Positions 1 through 12,186 of a stretch of 64,000 bases of DNA are shown piece after piece. This DNA is from Viola odorata (taxonomy: Eukaryota > Streptophyta > Magnoliopsida > Malpighiales > Violaceae). The stretch spans positions 17,125,569-17,189,568 of the forward strand of contig OY829545.1 of assembly GCA_963691705.1 (NCBI GenBank). The letters run 5' to 3'. The notes below the pieces were generated by a model, which searched no databases, was not told the DNA's origin, and saw only the letters and a program-made list of their open reading frames with translations. A program made the translations under genes and the position numbers. How positions within the stretch are numbered: position 1 is the first letter of the stretch; each line of letters opens with the position of its first letter.

Positions 1-587
1 CTGCCAGTGCCTCTGCCGTGCGAGCGAGTGAGGGATTATTTATTTGACTTTTCTTAAAATCTTTGATTTAATTTGATCCAATGGAAAACACTTTTTTTTA
101 CAATAAAAAAAAACTCAAATTTAGGGCCTCAAAAAAGAAAGTGTTATTATTATTATTTTTTACCATAGCAATGTGCAACAAGTACTTAAATCCGAAATCA
201 AACTGAAATATTTACTCACCAAACAAAATAGAATTATTTTGTGTTACTATTTATTTTATTTATTCAAGGGTCCCTCTTTTCTGTAAAAGGTTGGTGCCTG
301 AAATAGTACAAAAAAACACCAGACATGCTTTGGAATGAGATGGGACTATCAATGTCTTTTTCACCAAAAACAAAAGTTTATGATTCACAAATTTGATTTG
401 AGACATGAAGAGACTGATTCAAAGGAAGTGAGAATCAAGAAAACTAAATTAAAGAAATGTAGCTCATTGGATAGTTAACTATTAACGAGTGGTAAAATAT
501 CAGCGATAATTTGAGTTTGAATTTTACGTCTATCTATATAAAAAAAGAAGGAGAAATCAACTAAAAAAAATAAAGTTTTGAACATAC
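1..587. other. Intron of the first PME gene, AT-rich
   Basis: No coding similarity is visible on either strand. By gene structure this should be the intron between the pro-domain exon and the missing catalytic exon. Confidence 0.5.
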
Positions 588-1524
588 CAAGAGTTGCGGA
601 TCTGAAAGTAGTCCATCCATCACCTACACTTCTGTTGCCAGTAATGTAAGTGGCATCAGCTCCAGCACCAATAAGAACAACGTTGGGTTTGTTGCTTGGA
701 ATCACCACATTCTCCTCATACACCCCTTCTTTAACATAAATTACTATCTTATCCTCACTATTCTTTGGTGCAAAATCTATAGCATCAGAAACACTACTAA
801 AATTTCCACTCCCATCTGCTGCAACTGTAATCACCTCTCTCGGATCATACTCATCCCCACTACTCATCAAAAATCTTCGATCTTTCCTGGAAACCCATTT
901 CGGAAATCCTAAAAGTCTCCGATTTTTGTGACCATTCTTAGGAATTGGTTTGGGGATCATAGAAAGTGAGTTGCTGACATGCTGATAAGTACTAACCAAG
1001 CTGTTTACTAGCTCTGGCTTTAATGGTCCCGTCGCGGAATCTAACCCTTCTAAGCATGTGTTCTTGTTGGTGAGTGATGCACTAAGATAGGCTCTTGCAT
1101 CAACTAGCCTGCGTGAATCGCCTGTTTGGATTCTTGAAGCTGATCTTTGGAGTGAGGTTAATGTGATTTGATGAAGTTCTTGACAATCTTGGATTGTTCC
1201 TCTCTGTTTTTCAATGATGTTTGAGCTACTACCGGCGTTTGAGAGGACATTGGTTAATTTTTCTGCTTCTGAGATTGCTGTTTGGAGAGTTTGTAGGAGG
1301 TAGGATATGATGTTTGGGTTAATAGTTATGGAAAGTGAGAGCTTTAAGGTGTCAAAACAAGCATCTGGGTATGGTCTTTTGTTGCAAAATGTTCTAACCG
1401 AAGTTAGATTGGTGGTTAAGGAAGTAGCAGGAGATGGGTTAAGAGCATTAGTGGGAGTGAAAAAGAAAGGAAAGAAGGGGAGTAGTAGGAGGAGGAGGAG
1501 TTGTTTTGTAATGAAGAAAGCCAT
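588..1524 (-). CDS. Pectin methylesterase with inhibitor pro-domain, first exon (gene continues past the left edge)
   Basis: Type-I pectinesterase, a secreted enzyme that removes methyl groups from cell-wall homogalacturonan. The start at 1524 is chosen because it opens a strong signal peptide (MAFFITKQ followed by a Leu/Phe run, residues 1-27); upstream in-frame Met codons would bury it. A PMEI-like pro-domain follows (about 40-190) with its cysteines in FCNKRPYPDAC, IQDCQEL and KNTCLEGL. Two dibasic sites (RRLL near 221 and RRFL about 15 residues later) are the kind cut by subtilases. The catalytic domain begins at VAADGSGNF and runs through GVYEEN and GWTTFRSATL. The exon ends at a GT donor (587-586) in phase 1, exactly where the related gene at 9426-12001 is split. 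The catalytic exon would lie left of base 1; 1-587 looks like intron only. About 312 residues are visible. Whether the gene is intact cannot be judged. Confidence 0.9.
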
Positions 1525-3774
1525 TAGAGTTTGTGCAAGAACAGAGGATTCACTCTGTTTTAAACTGGCCAGCAAGTTTGATTGATCTTTTTGACAAGCA
1601 GGGGTAGAAACCTTAATTCGAGTTATTGCTACCGTCAACAAACAATCATTGAATTACATGCTCGATTATTTAATTTGATATTTTCGATGAGCAGAGACAT
1701 TACTCTGATCTGAACCATTGAGCTACATATCGTATGAGATGATTTATTCTTTTTAAAACAACACATTTGACTGAGGAATGCAAGTTGTGCAAATGACGGT
1801 GATGCATAAGGCGCAAAACGCCATTTAATTATGTATTAGTAGTATCAAGTTGGGGGACATTAATTTGCAGGAATCTGTGTAGAAATTGCTGGTTTCAATG
1901 ATAAACGACAAAGATATTTGTTCAACGTACAAGAAGGATAAAACAGGACCATAGATGATGGGCCTTTGTGTATATATGAAGTTTTTCTCAAATCAATAAT
2001 TTTGAACAGAAATTACCAAAATACCCAAACTGTAGTTTGGTATATTCGGTCGGTAAAAAAATTCCATTTCTGCAACTTGGCAGTGGCCATTCCTGGTACC
2101 AAAATAGCTGCTCCTAGTTAGATAGTAAAATTTCTGTACTGGTTTGCTTTTGTTTGTACTGGTAGCAGCAGCAAATGTAGTCCATACTTGAATAAATTGG
2201 ACAATGGTCAAGTTCAAAATTTTATAAAATTTACTTCAAATGGTTATCATGGGTTAAAAAAACTTCAAGGTAACGGTTGAAAATAATTTTGTTTCCTTCA
2301 ACCCCAATTCTTAGAGCCAAGCACTGACTGCGTAAAATGAGAAGCTTTGTAATGTTATTTTAGATCTAAATCACACATAACTTTAAATTTATGTTAGAAC
2401 TAATGTTGTTTACGTCTGATTAGGTTAACTGATATTATTGTATTGAATTGTTAAATTTCTATTGAAGTTAAGGTTGATATATTGAAGCCATCTTTTAACG
2501 GTAGACCAATTATATCATGGTGGCTAAATCTTATTATGGGTTGTAAAATTAGAACTCGAGACTTTATTGTTCACGAAATATCAATAAAATTTTAAATTTA
2601 AATCCCTCCTACAACAGTCAAATTCACATGAAAGTAGTCCTTTATTGTCTAATTGTAAGATTTTGAAGTCTGTTAGAAGATGGTTATCTGTATAATAAAA
2701 AAGAAACCTTGGCAGTTTGTTTGGTTTAGGATAGTCCACCTTTGTCTTGTGACTCGTGATACATGTCACGAGATGATAATAGAATGTGTTCCTCTTCTCC
2801 GTGCTTCCATCTGCCAAGTTCTCACATGGAGAGATTCTTTGACGGTTGTGTTTATTTCCCAAACGCTTCTATCTTACCAATCAACCGACCATTTATCCGC
2901 AACTTGATTCAATCATCTTATTATTTATTTTCTAGATTACGCGATTACTATATTGACGGTGCATTATTCCGTGTTTGAGCCGTGTAAAATTTCAAAAAGT
3001 GATAAAAAACTTTTTTATAAATTTTAATGCAATCACTATCTTACTAGTTCATTTTCAACATGTGTAGACAAATTGACAACATCACTGTCTGTTACAAGAC
3101 TGAGACAAAAATTAAAAAATAACATATGATCCTGACTGTTGTTGGTAGTCTACAGATTTGCCGCGCGCCACAGGTCGTTCGGTTTTAGAAAACTCGTCAT
3201 TGAGCTTCTTGGGCTTTTATACTTCCCGTGTAAAGCGGGCGGACCTAACGGCTACTTCCTCACTAGGGCTTCCAAATATATGATAGAATAAAAAGATAAC
3301 GCAGTAAAGCTAGATCGTACTCTAATTATAGTAATTATTAATCTCATTACCATTAAAAGAAATTCAATCTCTTATTTTCAACGATCTGCAGAAAGATTGT
3401 AAAGATGACTTCTAGAAAATCTACATCTTCTAAATAGGTAAAGTAAATAAAAATAAAATAATATGCTGATTTTCCTCTTTTTTTTTAATAACTTGCTCTA
3501 ATTTATTACGAAAATCTTAAGTATTTCTTAATTAAAAAGTTTAACTATTTAAGTAAAATTTTGTCTTGTGAGAGAAGTTCTGCGACTTCTGCTTAAAACC
3601 CATTTCCATTTCCACCTTCTAATGGGAAATTTTACCATAATTTATGAGCATTGATTCTCATACATATATTTTTTTCTTAGTCGATAAGTCTTTATTACTA
3701 TAGTTTCAGATCAGTTGTTTGTTTTCTTCGGATCGGAATTGTATTGAAGATTTTAACTTTTTTCAGAGAAAGCT
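1525..3774. other. Intergenic region between divergent PME and sucrose synthase pseudogene
   Basis: AT-rich DNA with only short, low-quality open frames. I see no recognisable gene, RNA or terminal-inverted-repeat element. It should contain the promoters of both flanking genes, which point away from each other. Confidence 0.5.
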
Positions 3775-4173
3775 ATGGCTGGACAAAGTGCTCAGGAACT
3801 ATGGAGTAGCTTCTTTTCTGCCCACCCTAAAGAAGCTGTCTCACTTCTGTCAAGGTATATGCTTCTTCTTCTTTCTTCACATTATTATTAGTTTTGTTAT
3901 CAAGGAATTGAAGCTCCTTGGTTTCGTGCTTTGACGATTCAGGATTGAGAGCTTGGGAGAAGGGATTTATAAGGACAAGCTAGTCCAATCTGTTGCTGAA
4001 GCATCCGATGCGGTGCTTTCTGATATCATCAGACCTGTGCAGGTATCAACAGATTTTAATTACTTTGCGATTTGAAGTCTCATTTCGTGTATATTTACAA
4101 AACTTTCCTCTCTTAATCTGATTCAGGAAGCAGTAGTATCATCTCTACACATTTGCTTCACTTTCCGCCTGAG

Positions 4174-4756
4174 TGTTGAAATTTAAAACAGCTGAGAAAA
4201 AACAGACAGGAATGGCGCAAGCCTTCATCTCTGCAAATTCTAGAAAGAACACTCTCTTTGCAAATTCTAGAAATTCTACTACAAACACAAATTCAACTTC
4301 ATTTAATACTTCCAGTACACAAATACAAACATCAGTTCTACACATGGTATAACATGCACAAACATCACATAAAAATTACAGATAAAACATAAAACAGAGA
4401 CAAATCTCTTTTCTGCTCACGTTCTACTCATACAAGCTACAGACGAGAGTGGTATGATTGGGATGATCCTCCTCACGCTCTTTACTCTGTGAGTGGTGTG
4501 CCCACTTTGTGCACACTCTTCTAACTCTCAATCTGCCTTTCTCTCTCAACCTCTGCTCTCGGCTGTCTCTGGGTGGGAAAGTGTTTTTCCACACTCTTCT
4601 ACACACAACACACAGTTATATATATAAGTTGTAAACCAATGAAATTGAAGCAAGTGGCCTTCTAGTGTGTTCTTCTTCTTTCCAGCATTCTACTCTTTGA
4701 CTCCTCTTTCTAGAGTCTTCTTCTTCTTTGACTTGAGTTGGTGTTGACTGCCAACA
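4174..4756. mobile_element. Solo LTR (583 bp) inside a sucrose synthase exon
   Basis: The segment begins TGTTG and ends CAACA, a perfect inverted end pair typical of plant Ty1/copia-like LTRs. It is flanked by the 5-bp duplication CTGAG (4169-4173 and 4757-4761). Removing the segment and one duplication rejoins the sucrose synthase exon in frame across [10 protein letters not shown]. There is no primer-binding site or internal region, so this is a solo LTR left by recombination. A TATA-like run lies near 4617-4630. Family assignment beyond LTR is tentative. Confidence 0.92.
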
Positions 4757-6938
4757 CTGAGACCTGGTGTTTGGGAGTATGTGCAAGTTAGTGTTGCCAA
4801 ACTTGCTGTTGAGAAGTTGCCTGTTTCTGAATATCTGCGCTTGAAGGAGCAGCTTATTGATGGAGGGTAATCTTTTTTCTTTTGTTTTGTTCTGATCAAT
4901 TTTTTTTATATACTTTGGTTGATTCTAAAATCTGTTTGCTTTATGACAGTTATGGACATGTCCTTGAGGTGGACTTCGAGCCATTTAACTCGTTCGTTCC
5001 TCAACCTACTCTCAACAAATCTATTGGAAATGGCATGGAGTTCCTCAACCATCACATTTCTGCAAAACTGTTCCAAGACAAGACCAACATGGTTCAACTG
5101 CTTGAATTTCTCCAAGCTCTCTCTTACAAGGGCAAGGTATTATAATATGCACTGTCATGTTCAACTCCTCATTCTTGAACCTATTCTGTATCCTAATGTC
5201 TTTACCTTTTGCATTCTTTGATGCTGAATGATGAAATAGAAGGCCTGGATTCTCTCCAATCTGTTCTGAGGAAGGCAGAGGAGTACCTGTCTTTAGTTCC
5301 ACTCGATACTCCCTATGCGCTATTCGAGACAAAATTTCAGGAGATGGGATTGGAGAGAGGATGGGGAGGTACCGCCGCGCAAGTGCTTGAGTTGGTTCAG
5401 CTTCTTCTTGATGTGCTTGAAGGACCTAATCCCTACAATCTTGAGAAATTTCTTGGTAGTGTTCCTAAGGTGTTTAATGTTGTGATCATGAGTCCTCATG
5501 GATATTTCGCTCAAGACAATGTTTTGGGCTACCCTGACACTGGAGGGCAGGTATGTATATTCGCTTCCCTAATCACTGATCAGTTTAACTAATCATGATC
5601 TGCGTTTAATAATCTGCTTTGCATTTTAGGTTGTTTATATTTTGGATCAAGTTCGTGCCCTAGAGATTGAAATGCTTAATCACATAAGGGATCAAGGACT
5701 TGACATTACCCCTCGCATCCTTATTGTAAGTACCGATAAAGTCTTCAAATTTCTCTATGATTTCTGTTTTGGGGTATCATTTAGCGTACCGTTTTTGATG
5801 CATAACCTTTCTGCTATGTGCAGATCACTAGGCTCCTCCCTGATGCTGTAGGCACTACTTGTCGTCAGCGTCTCGAGAGAGTTTATGGAATTGAGTATTG
5901 CGACATTCTTAGAGTTCCATTTAGTAATGAAGGGAATGGTTCGTCAATGGATCTCAAGATTTGAAGTTTGGCCTTACTTGGAGACATATGCCGAGGTGAA
6001 ACATTTGACTAAATTTTCATTCCCATCGAGTTAACAATCCATTGTTTGAGTTCCTAATATAAAAATAACTTCTTTATTGTAGGATGTTGCAAAGGAAATT
6101 TCTGCTGAGCTTCTGGGCAAGCCTGATCTTATAGTAGGAAACTATAGTGATGGAAACATTGTTGCTTCTATGTTGGCACGTAAACTCAATGTCACTCAGG
6201 TTTGCATTTTCAATGTTGTCTTGTGGTTATCGATTGTTTTGCAGTGGTTAGGAACTGATTTATGCTTCAAACTTATGCAGTTTACTATTGCTCATGCTTT
6301 GGAGAAAACAAAGTATCAAGATTCTGACATCAACTGGAAGAAGTTTGAGGAGAAGTACCACTTTTCCTGTCAATTTACTGCTGACCTGATAGCGATGAAT
6401 CAGACCGATTTCATCATCACCAGCACATTCCAAGAGATTGCTGGAAAGTAAGGCATCTTCTTACCCAAGTTTAAGATAGTTTCTTTAGCAAAGTCCTCTT
6501 TATTGAGATTTAAATCTAATTACATCTTATGATTTCAAAAATATTTCAGGAAGGACTCTGTTGGTCAATATGAGAGCCATATAGCTTACTTACACTCTTC
6601 CTGGGCTTTACCGTGTTGTTCACGGGATTGATTCTTTCAACCCTAAATTCAACATTGTCCCTCCTGGTGCTGACATGGACATATACTTCCCTTACTCAGA
6701 AAATGACCGAAGACTAACAAAATTTGACTGACATTAAGGAGCGTCTTTACAGTGACACTCAAAATGAAGAACACATGTAAGCCTGTTTCCCTTATTAGTG
6801 TTCAGTTATTTATTCGTATCGAACCTACTTACTAACATTGACCTTTTGAATTCTTATATCCAACAGAGGTGTGCTTTCAAACCCCAACAAGCCAATTCTA
6901 TTCACAATGGCGAGGCTTGATAAGGTCAAGAACTTAAC

Positions 6939-7531
6939 CAGTGGCGGAGCCTGACCTCAATGTTTGAGGGGGCGAGATTAGTGATGGATTGAGAATTTGT
7001 ACTCAAAAAGTGCGGGGTTTTGGGGGCAGCGCCTCCGATTTTTTTTGGGAGTATTTTAAAGGAAATGCAAATGAACTAAGTAAAAAATTGAAAAAATGAT
7101 TAAAAGTATTTGTATCCGTTACTAAATAATAAATATTTAGATAAATTTAACAAAAAAATAAATAAGAAGACAATAAAGAAAAAAATTATTTATATATTAG
7201 AATTCATACAATATTATATCCAATCATACAATATACGTGATTGGATATAATTAGTAAAATTATTAGAAATATATCAAAGTAATTGATTATTATTTTAATT
7301 GTTATGAAAATAAATTAAGAATTGATTAAACGTATTAAATTTTTCAATTTAGAAAAATAAAAAAGTAAATAAACTATGATAAATTGAGAACAGAGTGGGT
7401 TTTTTTGAAAAGTTTAAAAGTTTAGGGGGCTATTGGACTGAGGCATAGGCTGGGCAAGGGCTAAAGCAAGCAATTTGAAAAGTTTGGGGGGGGCTGTAGC
7501 CCCCTCTGGTCCTAACGAGGCTCCGCCTCTG
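6939..7531. mobile_element. Non-autonomous hAT-type element (593 bp) inside a sucrose synthase exon
   Basis: The ends CAGTGGCGGAGCC and GGCTCCGCCTCTG form a 13-bp terminal inverted repeat with one mismatch. The element is flanked by a perfect 8-bp duplication AACTTAAC (6931-6938 and 7532-7539), the size made by hAT transposases. The interior is AT-rich with no coding potential. Excision in silico restores [11 protein letters not shown] in the sucrose synthase frame, so the insertion hit an exon. Confidence 0.92.
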
Positions 7532-8416
7532 AACTTAACAGGACTGGTTGAATGGTATGGCAAGGATGCTCGCTTGCGCGAACTGATTAACCTTGTGTTG
7601 TTGGTGGGGACTGGAGGAAACAGTCTAAAGACCTTGAAGAGATAGCTGAGATGAAGAAAATGTATGACCTCATTGAAACCTATAACTTGACCGGACATTT
7701 CAGGTGGATTTCTTCACAGATGGACCGAATTAGGAATGGCGAACTCTATCGCCACATCTGCGACACCAAAGGAGCTTTTGTTCAGCCTGCACTGTACGAG
7801 GCTTTCGGATGGACTGTCGTCGAGTCCATGACCTGTGGGTTGCCAACATTTGCCACCTGCTTTGGTGGGCCAGCTGAGATTATTGTCGATGGAGAATCAG
7901 GATTCCATATCGACCCTTTTAATGGCGATCAGGCTACCGAGATCATTGCTGACTTCTTCGAGAAGTGCAAGACTGATCCTGCTCACTGGAAGAGAATCTC
8001 TCAGGGTGGCCTGAAACGTATTCAGGAGAAGTAATTTCACTGCCGGCCCTCCTGAAATAACTCCAATTCTGAGCTATATTTTTTGTGTTTTTTCTGTTTT
8101 TTCCCCTCCAATTCTAACTTAATCTTGCTTTCTTTTTGCGCTATTCAGGTACACCTGGCAGATTTATACTGAGAAGCTGCTCAACAACCTGACTGGTGTT
8201 TATAGCTTTTGGAACCAGATAACTAAGCTCGATCGCCCCGAAAGTCAGCGATACCTTGAAATGTTTTATGCTCTTGGTTACCGCAAATTCGTAAGTTCCT
8301 GTTGCATAATCCAGGACTTTTTTTGCTAAAAAATCTAGTTTATTAACTAAGTAAATAATTTTGTTTCTTGTGTGACATTTTAGGTTGAGACCGTCCCTCT
8401 TGCTGTGGAGCAGTAA

Positions 8417-8737
8417 GTTAAAATCAGGAATTTGTGAACTCCCCAAGTGAAGAATTTCAATATTTTTATGAAGAATAGAGACTTCAATTTAGTTTTTTTT
8501 TTGGTGAATATTTTTTTTTCCCGAACTCGAGTCGGGTATGGCCTGTAAAAATGTGTCGATGTTAATTTATTTCTTATTAAGTTGTCCAACCTTGGGGGTG
8601 TTTATGGCAAAAAAAAAAAAACCAATAAAACATTTGCTTATGCAATTCTCTCTTGTTCATGTTTTCACAAACAAATCTTAATCTGCAATTGTCATTTTTT
8701 GAACTGTTTCCAACTCTTTAATTTTTGTTTATTTCAA
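8417..8737. other. Spacer downstream of sucrose synthase pseudogene
   Basis: AT-rich sequence with several homopolymer runs; nothing recognisable. Confidence 0.4.
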
Positions 8738-9286
8738 TCAATATTTCCTCTTAGCTATATCAACAACAACCTGACAAAATGTATACAATTTATCATTTTC
8801 ATGAGGAAGAAAAGGAGGGTATGGCTTAAACCCAGTCAAGCGTTCATTGGCATGAGTCAAGCAACCTTGTCCAGCAGAACTCACAGCACGAAAATCCTTA
8901 GCCTTTAGCCCATCAATGGCAGAATCAATTTCATGGTTGGGGTTGTGATTACGACTAGAGTGGTGAACAAAGAGGTATGGAATGAAATTGGCATTGTGAC
9001 AAGTGTTTAATAGATTAATTAGTTGGTTTGATTTACCAGAAAGAGAAGTTACATAGTAATTTACAGAGTTCTTGGTCTTGGATTTTGCAAATTTCACTAT
9101 TATACTGTTTTCTAGGATTGGATTAAAACTAAATGATGAGTAGTTGTTTTCGTTCAACCAGGAAAATCCATTAAGGATTACGAAGCATAGAATTCTTGTT
9201 TTCTTAGGCCATTTTCCCCCAAAGGAGACGTCATTTTCATACACAGTAGCACGAAAAGGAGTGCAGGATGCAACTAACATAAACAC
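8738..9286 (-). CDS. Possible invertase/pectinesterase-inhibitor-like protein or remnant
   Basis: An uninterrupted 182-residue frame immediately downstream of the intact PME on the same strand. From about residue 50 onward its pattern resembles the four-helix PMEI fold: an alpha-helical stretch NSIIVKFAKSKTKNS, a helix with Cys (LINLLNTCHNANF), then DSAIDGLKAKDFRAVSSAGQGC and a last helix LYTFCQVVVDIAKRKY. An N-terminal SCTPFRATVY would be the first cysteine region. It has no signal peptide at its first Met, and one expected cysteine is missing, so it is either a decayed PMEI gene or the second exon of one. The family call rests on pattern resemblance only. Confidence 0.4.
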   Translation of the reverse strand: MFMLVASCTPFRATVYENDVSFGGKWPKKTRILCFVILNGFSWLNENNYSSFSFNPILENSIIVKFAKSKTKNSVNYYVTSLSGKSNQLINLLNTCHNANFIPYLFVHHSSRNHNPNHEIDSAIDGLKAKDFRAVSSAGQGCLTHANERLTGFKPYPPFLPHENDKLYTFCQVVVDIAKRKY

Positions 9287-9425
9287 TCATTCTACATTAT
9301 AAAAAGGAAAAAGAAAATTAAAAACCATAATAAATCTTTCATCCAAAGAATTACACCAAAAAATATTAATAATAACTGAACAAAGTATACTATTGATTTC
9401 TCTCAATTGATTTTATTTTATTTTA

Positions 9426-12001
9426 TTACACTTCTAATCCTGCAGTGTACTTCACACCAGTAGATGGCAACCACAAATTCCCTTCAAGAAATTGGGCCAC
9501 TGTAAAATTATTAGCCTGTGCGGAAGTATTTAAAATATGATAACCGGGCCATTTCACTCTCTGCCCAAGCCCAGAACCAGGCCCATAATTCATGTACTCA
9601 CCATAATACAAAGTATCCAAATACGAGTTCCCACTCCACTCAAGCCAACCTTCAGGCCTAATAGCATTACTCAAGTAAGATTGCATAATAACTGTTCTTG
9701 AAAAATTCTTCCATGGTCTGCCCAAGAAAGTGTATGTTTTGTTGATATTGGGCAAGAGATCAACATCAGCAGAAATGTTGCAGAATTGGATCGAATAACC
9801 CGTCGGTTGACCCGGGTCTTGCCGCCCATGAGCTGTGATGGTGTTTTTCTGACCTAGTGTCCCTTGTTTTGCTAGAATCTGGCAATTTTGGAACACTACA
9901 GTTGCATCACCAAACAGGAAATCTATGGTTCCGCTAATGCGGCATTCTCGGTAGAATTGGCGCATGGCGTGGGTGTAGAGTGTGTCTTGGTACCCTTTCA
10001 TTTCGCATCGGAAAAACACCGATAGATCGGAGTCTGATCGGAGAGCAACTGCTTGGTGCTTTGCTGGCCCTGCTGTGTTCTCAAATGTTATGTCTCTTGC
10101 AATGAACCCTCTTCCACTCACAGCTGCATAACAAAGTCACATGCCAACAAAATCAGTACATTCTTCATTTTGTTACACAAAGTCGATTCGTATAAAAGAT
10201 AAACAAAAAATTAGTGAGGCTATCTAATTTTATGCAAAGTTCCAAACAAGATTCTTGTTATAACAACATACCCACCTGCCATCACTAAACTTAGGTACGT
10301 TTAGTGATCAAAATTGGCAATGATGTGACAATAAAAAAAATCTCCTGAATTTGGAATTATTGAAACAAAAATAGAAAACCAACATTTACTAAACGTAAAA
10401 AGAGAAACAAACATCCATCACATCACATTTCCAAAAACAATAATTTTACCTAGAAAATCATAATCCAAAATCCTTTTTGTCCATAGCTAAAAAAAAATTT
10501 AAAAAGCCCAACAAAAATCATAATTATTAAAATTCAAACTTACCGAAGGTAGCCGAACGGAAGGTGGTCCAACCATCGACTTTATTCCGGTTACCGGTAA
10601 CAATTGTAGCCCCCATACCGTCTCCGACCATCATAAGATTCCATTTCTTCTTCTTGATATCAACATATTCGTTGTAAACACCCCTCTTGATATAAACGAT
10701 GTATCGTTTCATACTATAATCAGGAGCAGACGACACGGCGTCCATGATCTTGGTGAAATTTCCTGTCCCATCTGCTGCTACTACAACATCAGGTGTGACA
10801 CCGTTCACCATTAGCAATTGTTGGTCATCCCGTTGGAGCCATGAAGGGAATTGATCTTTTCCAATGGGCTTGGGCTTTGTTTTGGGCCCTGGGTCTACAT
10901 TTTTTAGAAGTTGTTGGACCGATGAGGTGATTTGGTTGAGCCCAGTTGAGATTAGGCTTTTTAGAAGAGTACTTGTGCCATCAAATCCATCAATGCAAGT
11001 GTCTTGATTTACTAATGCAGCACTTAACCATGTCCTTAAATCAGACCCCAAATCACCAGTACTGTTGTTTTTACCTGTAAGTGAAATTTGAAAAATAAAA
11101 AAGTCAGCTATTTCGTGTAAATGACATAACATCACACGTGCTAAGCAATGTTGTTGTACAACAAGTAAAGCAGAGCTCCTGTCTTAGTCCTGAAGAAACA
11201 GGAAAAAAGAGAAAAAAAATGGAACATAAAGATGGGCAAAGATTTGATTTTTATGTAAAGTAAAAAAGAAAAAGATGATTTAATGTAAGGTAATATAATT
11301 GTGTGTTGTGTTTTTTTATTGGTCCGTGGTTTTTTCTTTCTTAAAAAAAGGGTGATATTTTTTTATGAAGTAGATAAAACAACATATCAAAACGAATCTG
11401 TCTACATTTACAATTAAAAAAAATTGGGTAATAATTTCATCCTTAAAAGAAAAAAAATTCAAAAGAATTTGAATTCTTGAATTCTTAAATAGCATTCATG
11501 GCACTAGTGGGGTCCAATAGATGGGTTGAAAATCTTGCAATTAGTGAAGTGCACGAGATGAGGCAAGCAACAGCATTACTCACTTATGAAACATTTATGA
11601 CATCAAGATCAAGATAAGAACATAAAGAGTGAAAATTACTCCAAGAAAATTACATAAAACGAGATGGGTTTTCTTTTCTTTTTTTGGTTTTTACCTTTGG
11701 GGTTTTGAGAAGCAGACATGGACCAGCTCAACTCATCAGCGGAGAAATCAAGCAAATCAAGACAGTCATTGATGGCATTACCAAGGCGACGATCACCAAA
11801 AAAGTTGCCGAAATTCGAGATAATTCCAGTCACATCTCTTATAATACCAATGGTGTCGCTCAAAGATCCAATGAATTGAGGAAATGGCATTTTCAGGCAC
11901 TCAGCTTGCAAGTAGTCATTAGCCGGAGAGATGGTTCTTGCAGGTGTGGAAGAGCTCAAGAAAAGTAAAAAAATAGAAACAAAATTCAAGAACTTGGACA
12001 T
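9426..12001 (-). CDS. Pectin methylesterase with inhibitor pro-domain, three exons, apparently intact
   Basis: Exons on the minus strand are 11695-12001, 10544-11074 and 9426-10123, all with GT-AG sites and all phase 1, giving 511 residues with no internal stop. The start is MSKFLNFVSIFLLFLSSSTPA, a clear signal peptide. The PMEI-like pro-domain covers about residues 25-170 (cysteines in AECLKMPFPQF, NDCLDLLDF and QDTCIDGF). The catalytic domain starts near VVAADGTGNF and keeps the family signatures: GVYNEYV, QAVALR, GYQDTLY with its catalytic Asp, DFLFGDATVVFQNC with the second Asp, and LGRPWKNFSRTV with the substrate-binding Arg. It acts in the cell wall on methyl-esterified pectin. The junction between pro-domain and enzyme reads LQRDDQQLLM, lacking the usual dibasic RRLL/RKLL site. 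The gene sits in a tandem minus-strand PME group. Confidence 0.94.
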
Positions 12002-12142
12002 TTTAAAAAAAAAATTGTGTTTAATTTCTCGGTGGGGTATTGTTTTGAACGTAAGTGAGAAGGGAAGCAAGCAAAATGAGAGTAAGTACTACAGGGTAAA
12101 TAGAGATTGATTTTTGGGGCCTTTGAAGAGGAGTGTTGTGGT

Positions 12143-12150
12143 ATTTAAGA
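12143..12150 (-). promoter_or_regulatory. TATA-like box of the intact PME
   Basis: Minus-strand CTTAAATA about 140 bases upstream of the ATG at 12001, with pyrimidine-rich DNA around it. Position and composition fit a plant core promoter; assignment is inferred. Confidence 0.35.
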
Positions 12151-12186
12151 GGGAGAGGGAGAGGAGAGGAGATGGGGATTAGGTGT

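Larger units (their letters stand above)
3775..8416 (+). pseudogene. Sucrose synthase pseudogene with two nested transposon insertions
   Basis: Sucrose synthase (UDP-glucose + fructose to and from sucrose) normally has about 800 residues. Nearly the whole exon series is visible: 3775-3854, 3943-4041, 4127-4866 (with an LTR inside), 4950-5136, 5221-5550, 5630-5725, 5824-5995, 6083-6199, 6281-6447, 6550-6776, 6867-8030 (with a hAT element inside), 8149-8290 and 8384-8416. Family landmarks include LDFEP-like [46 protein letters not shown] and the glucosyltransferase segment [14 protein letters not shown]. It is broken several times: a frameshift near 5931-5937, a lost acceptor AG before 5221, a net +4 change near 6578-6600, a shift near 6730, another near 7610-7625, and a solo LTR and a hAT element in exons. 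The N-terminus is short and diverged. It is dead as a sucrose synthase; a short transcript could still be made. Confidence 0.93.
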
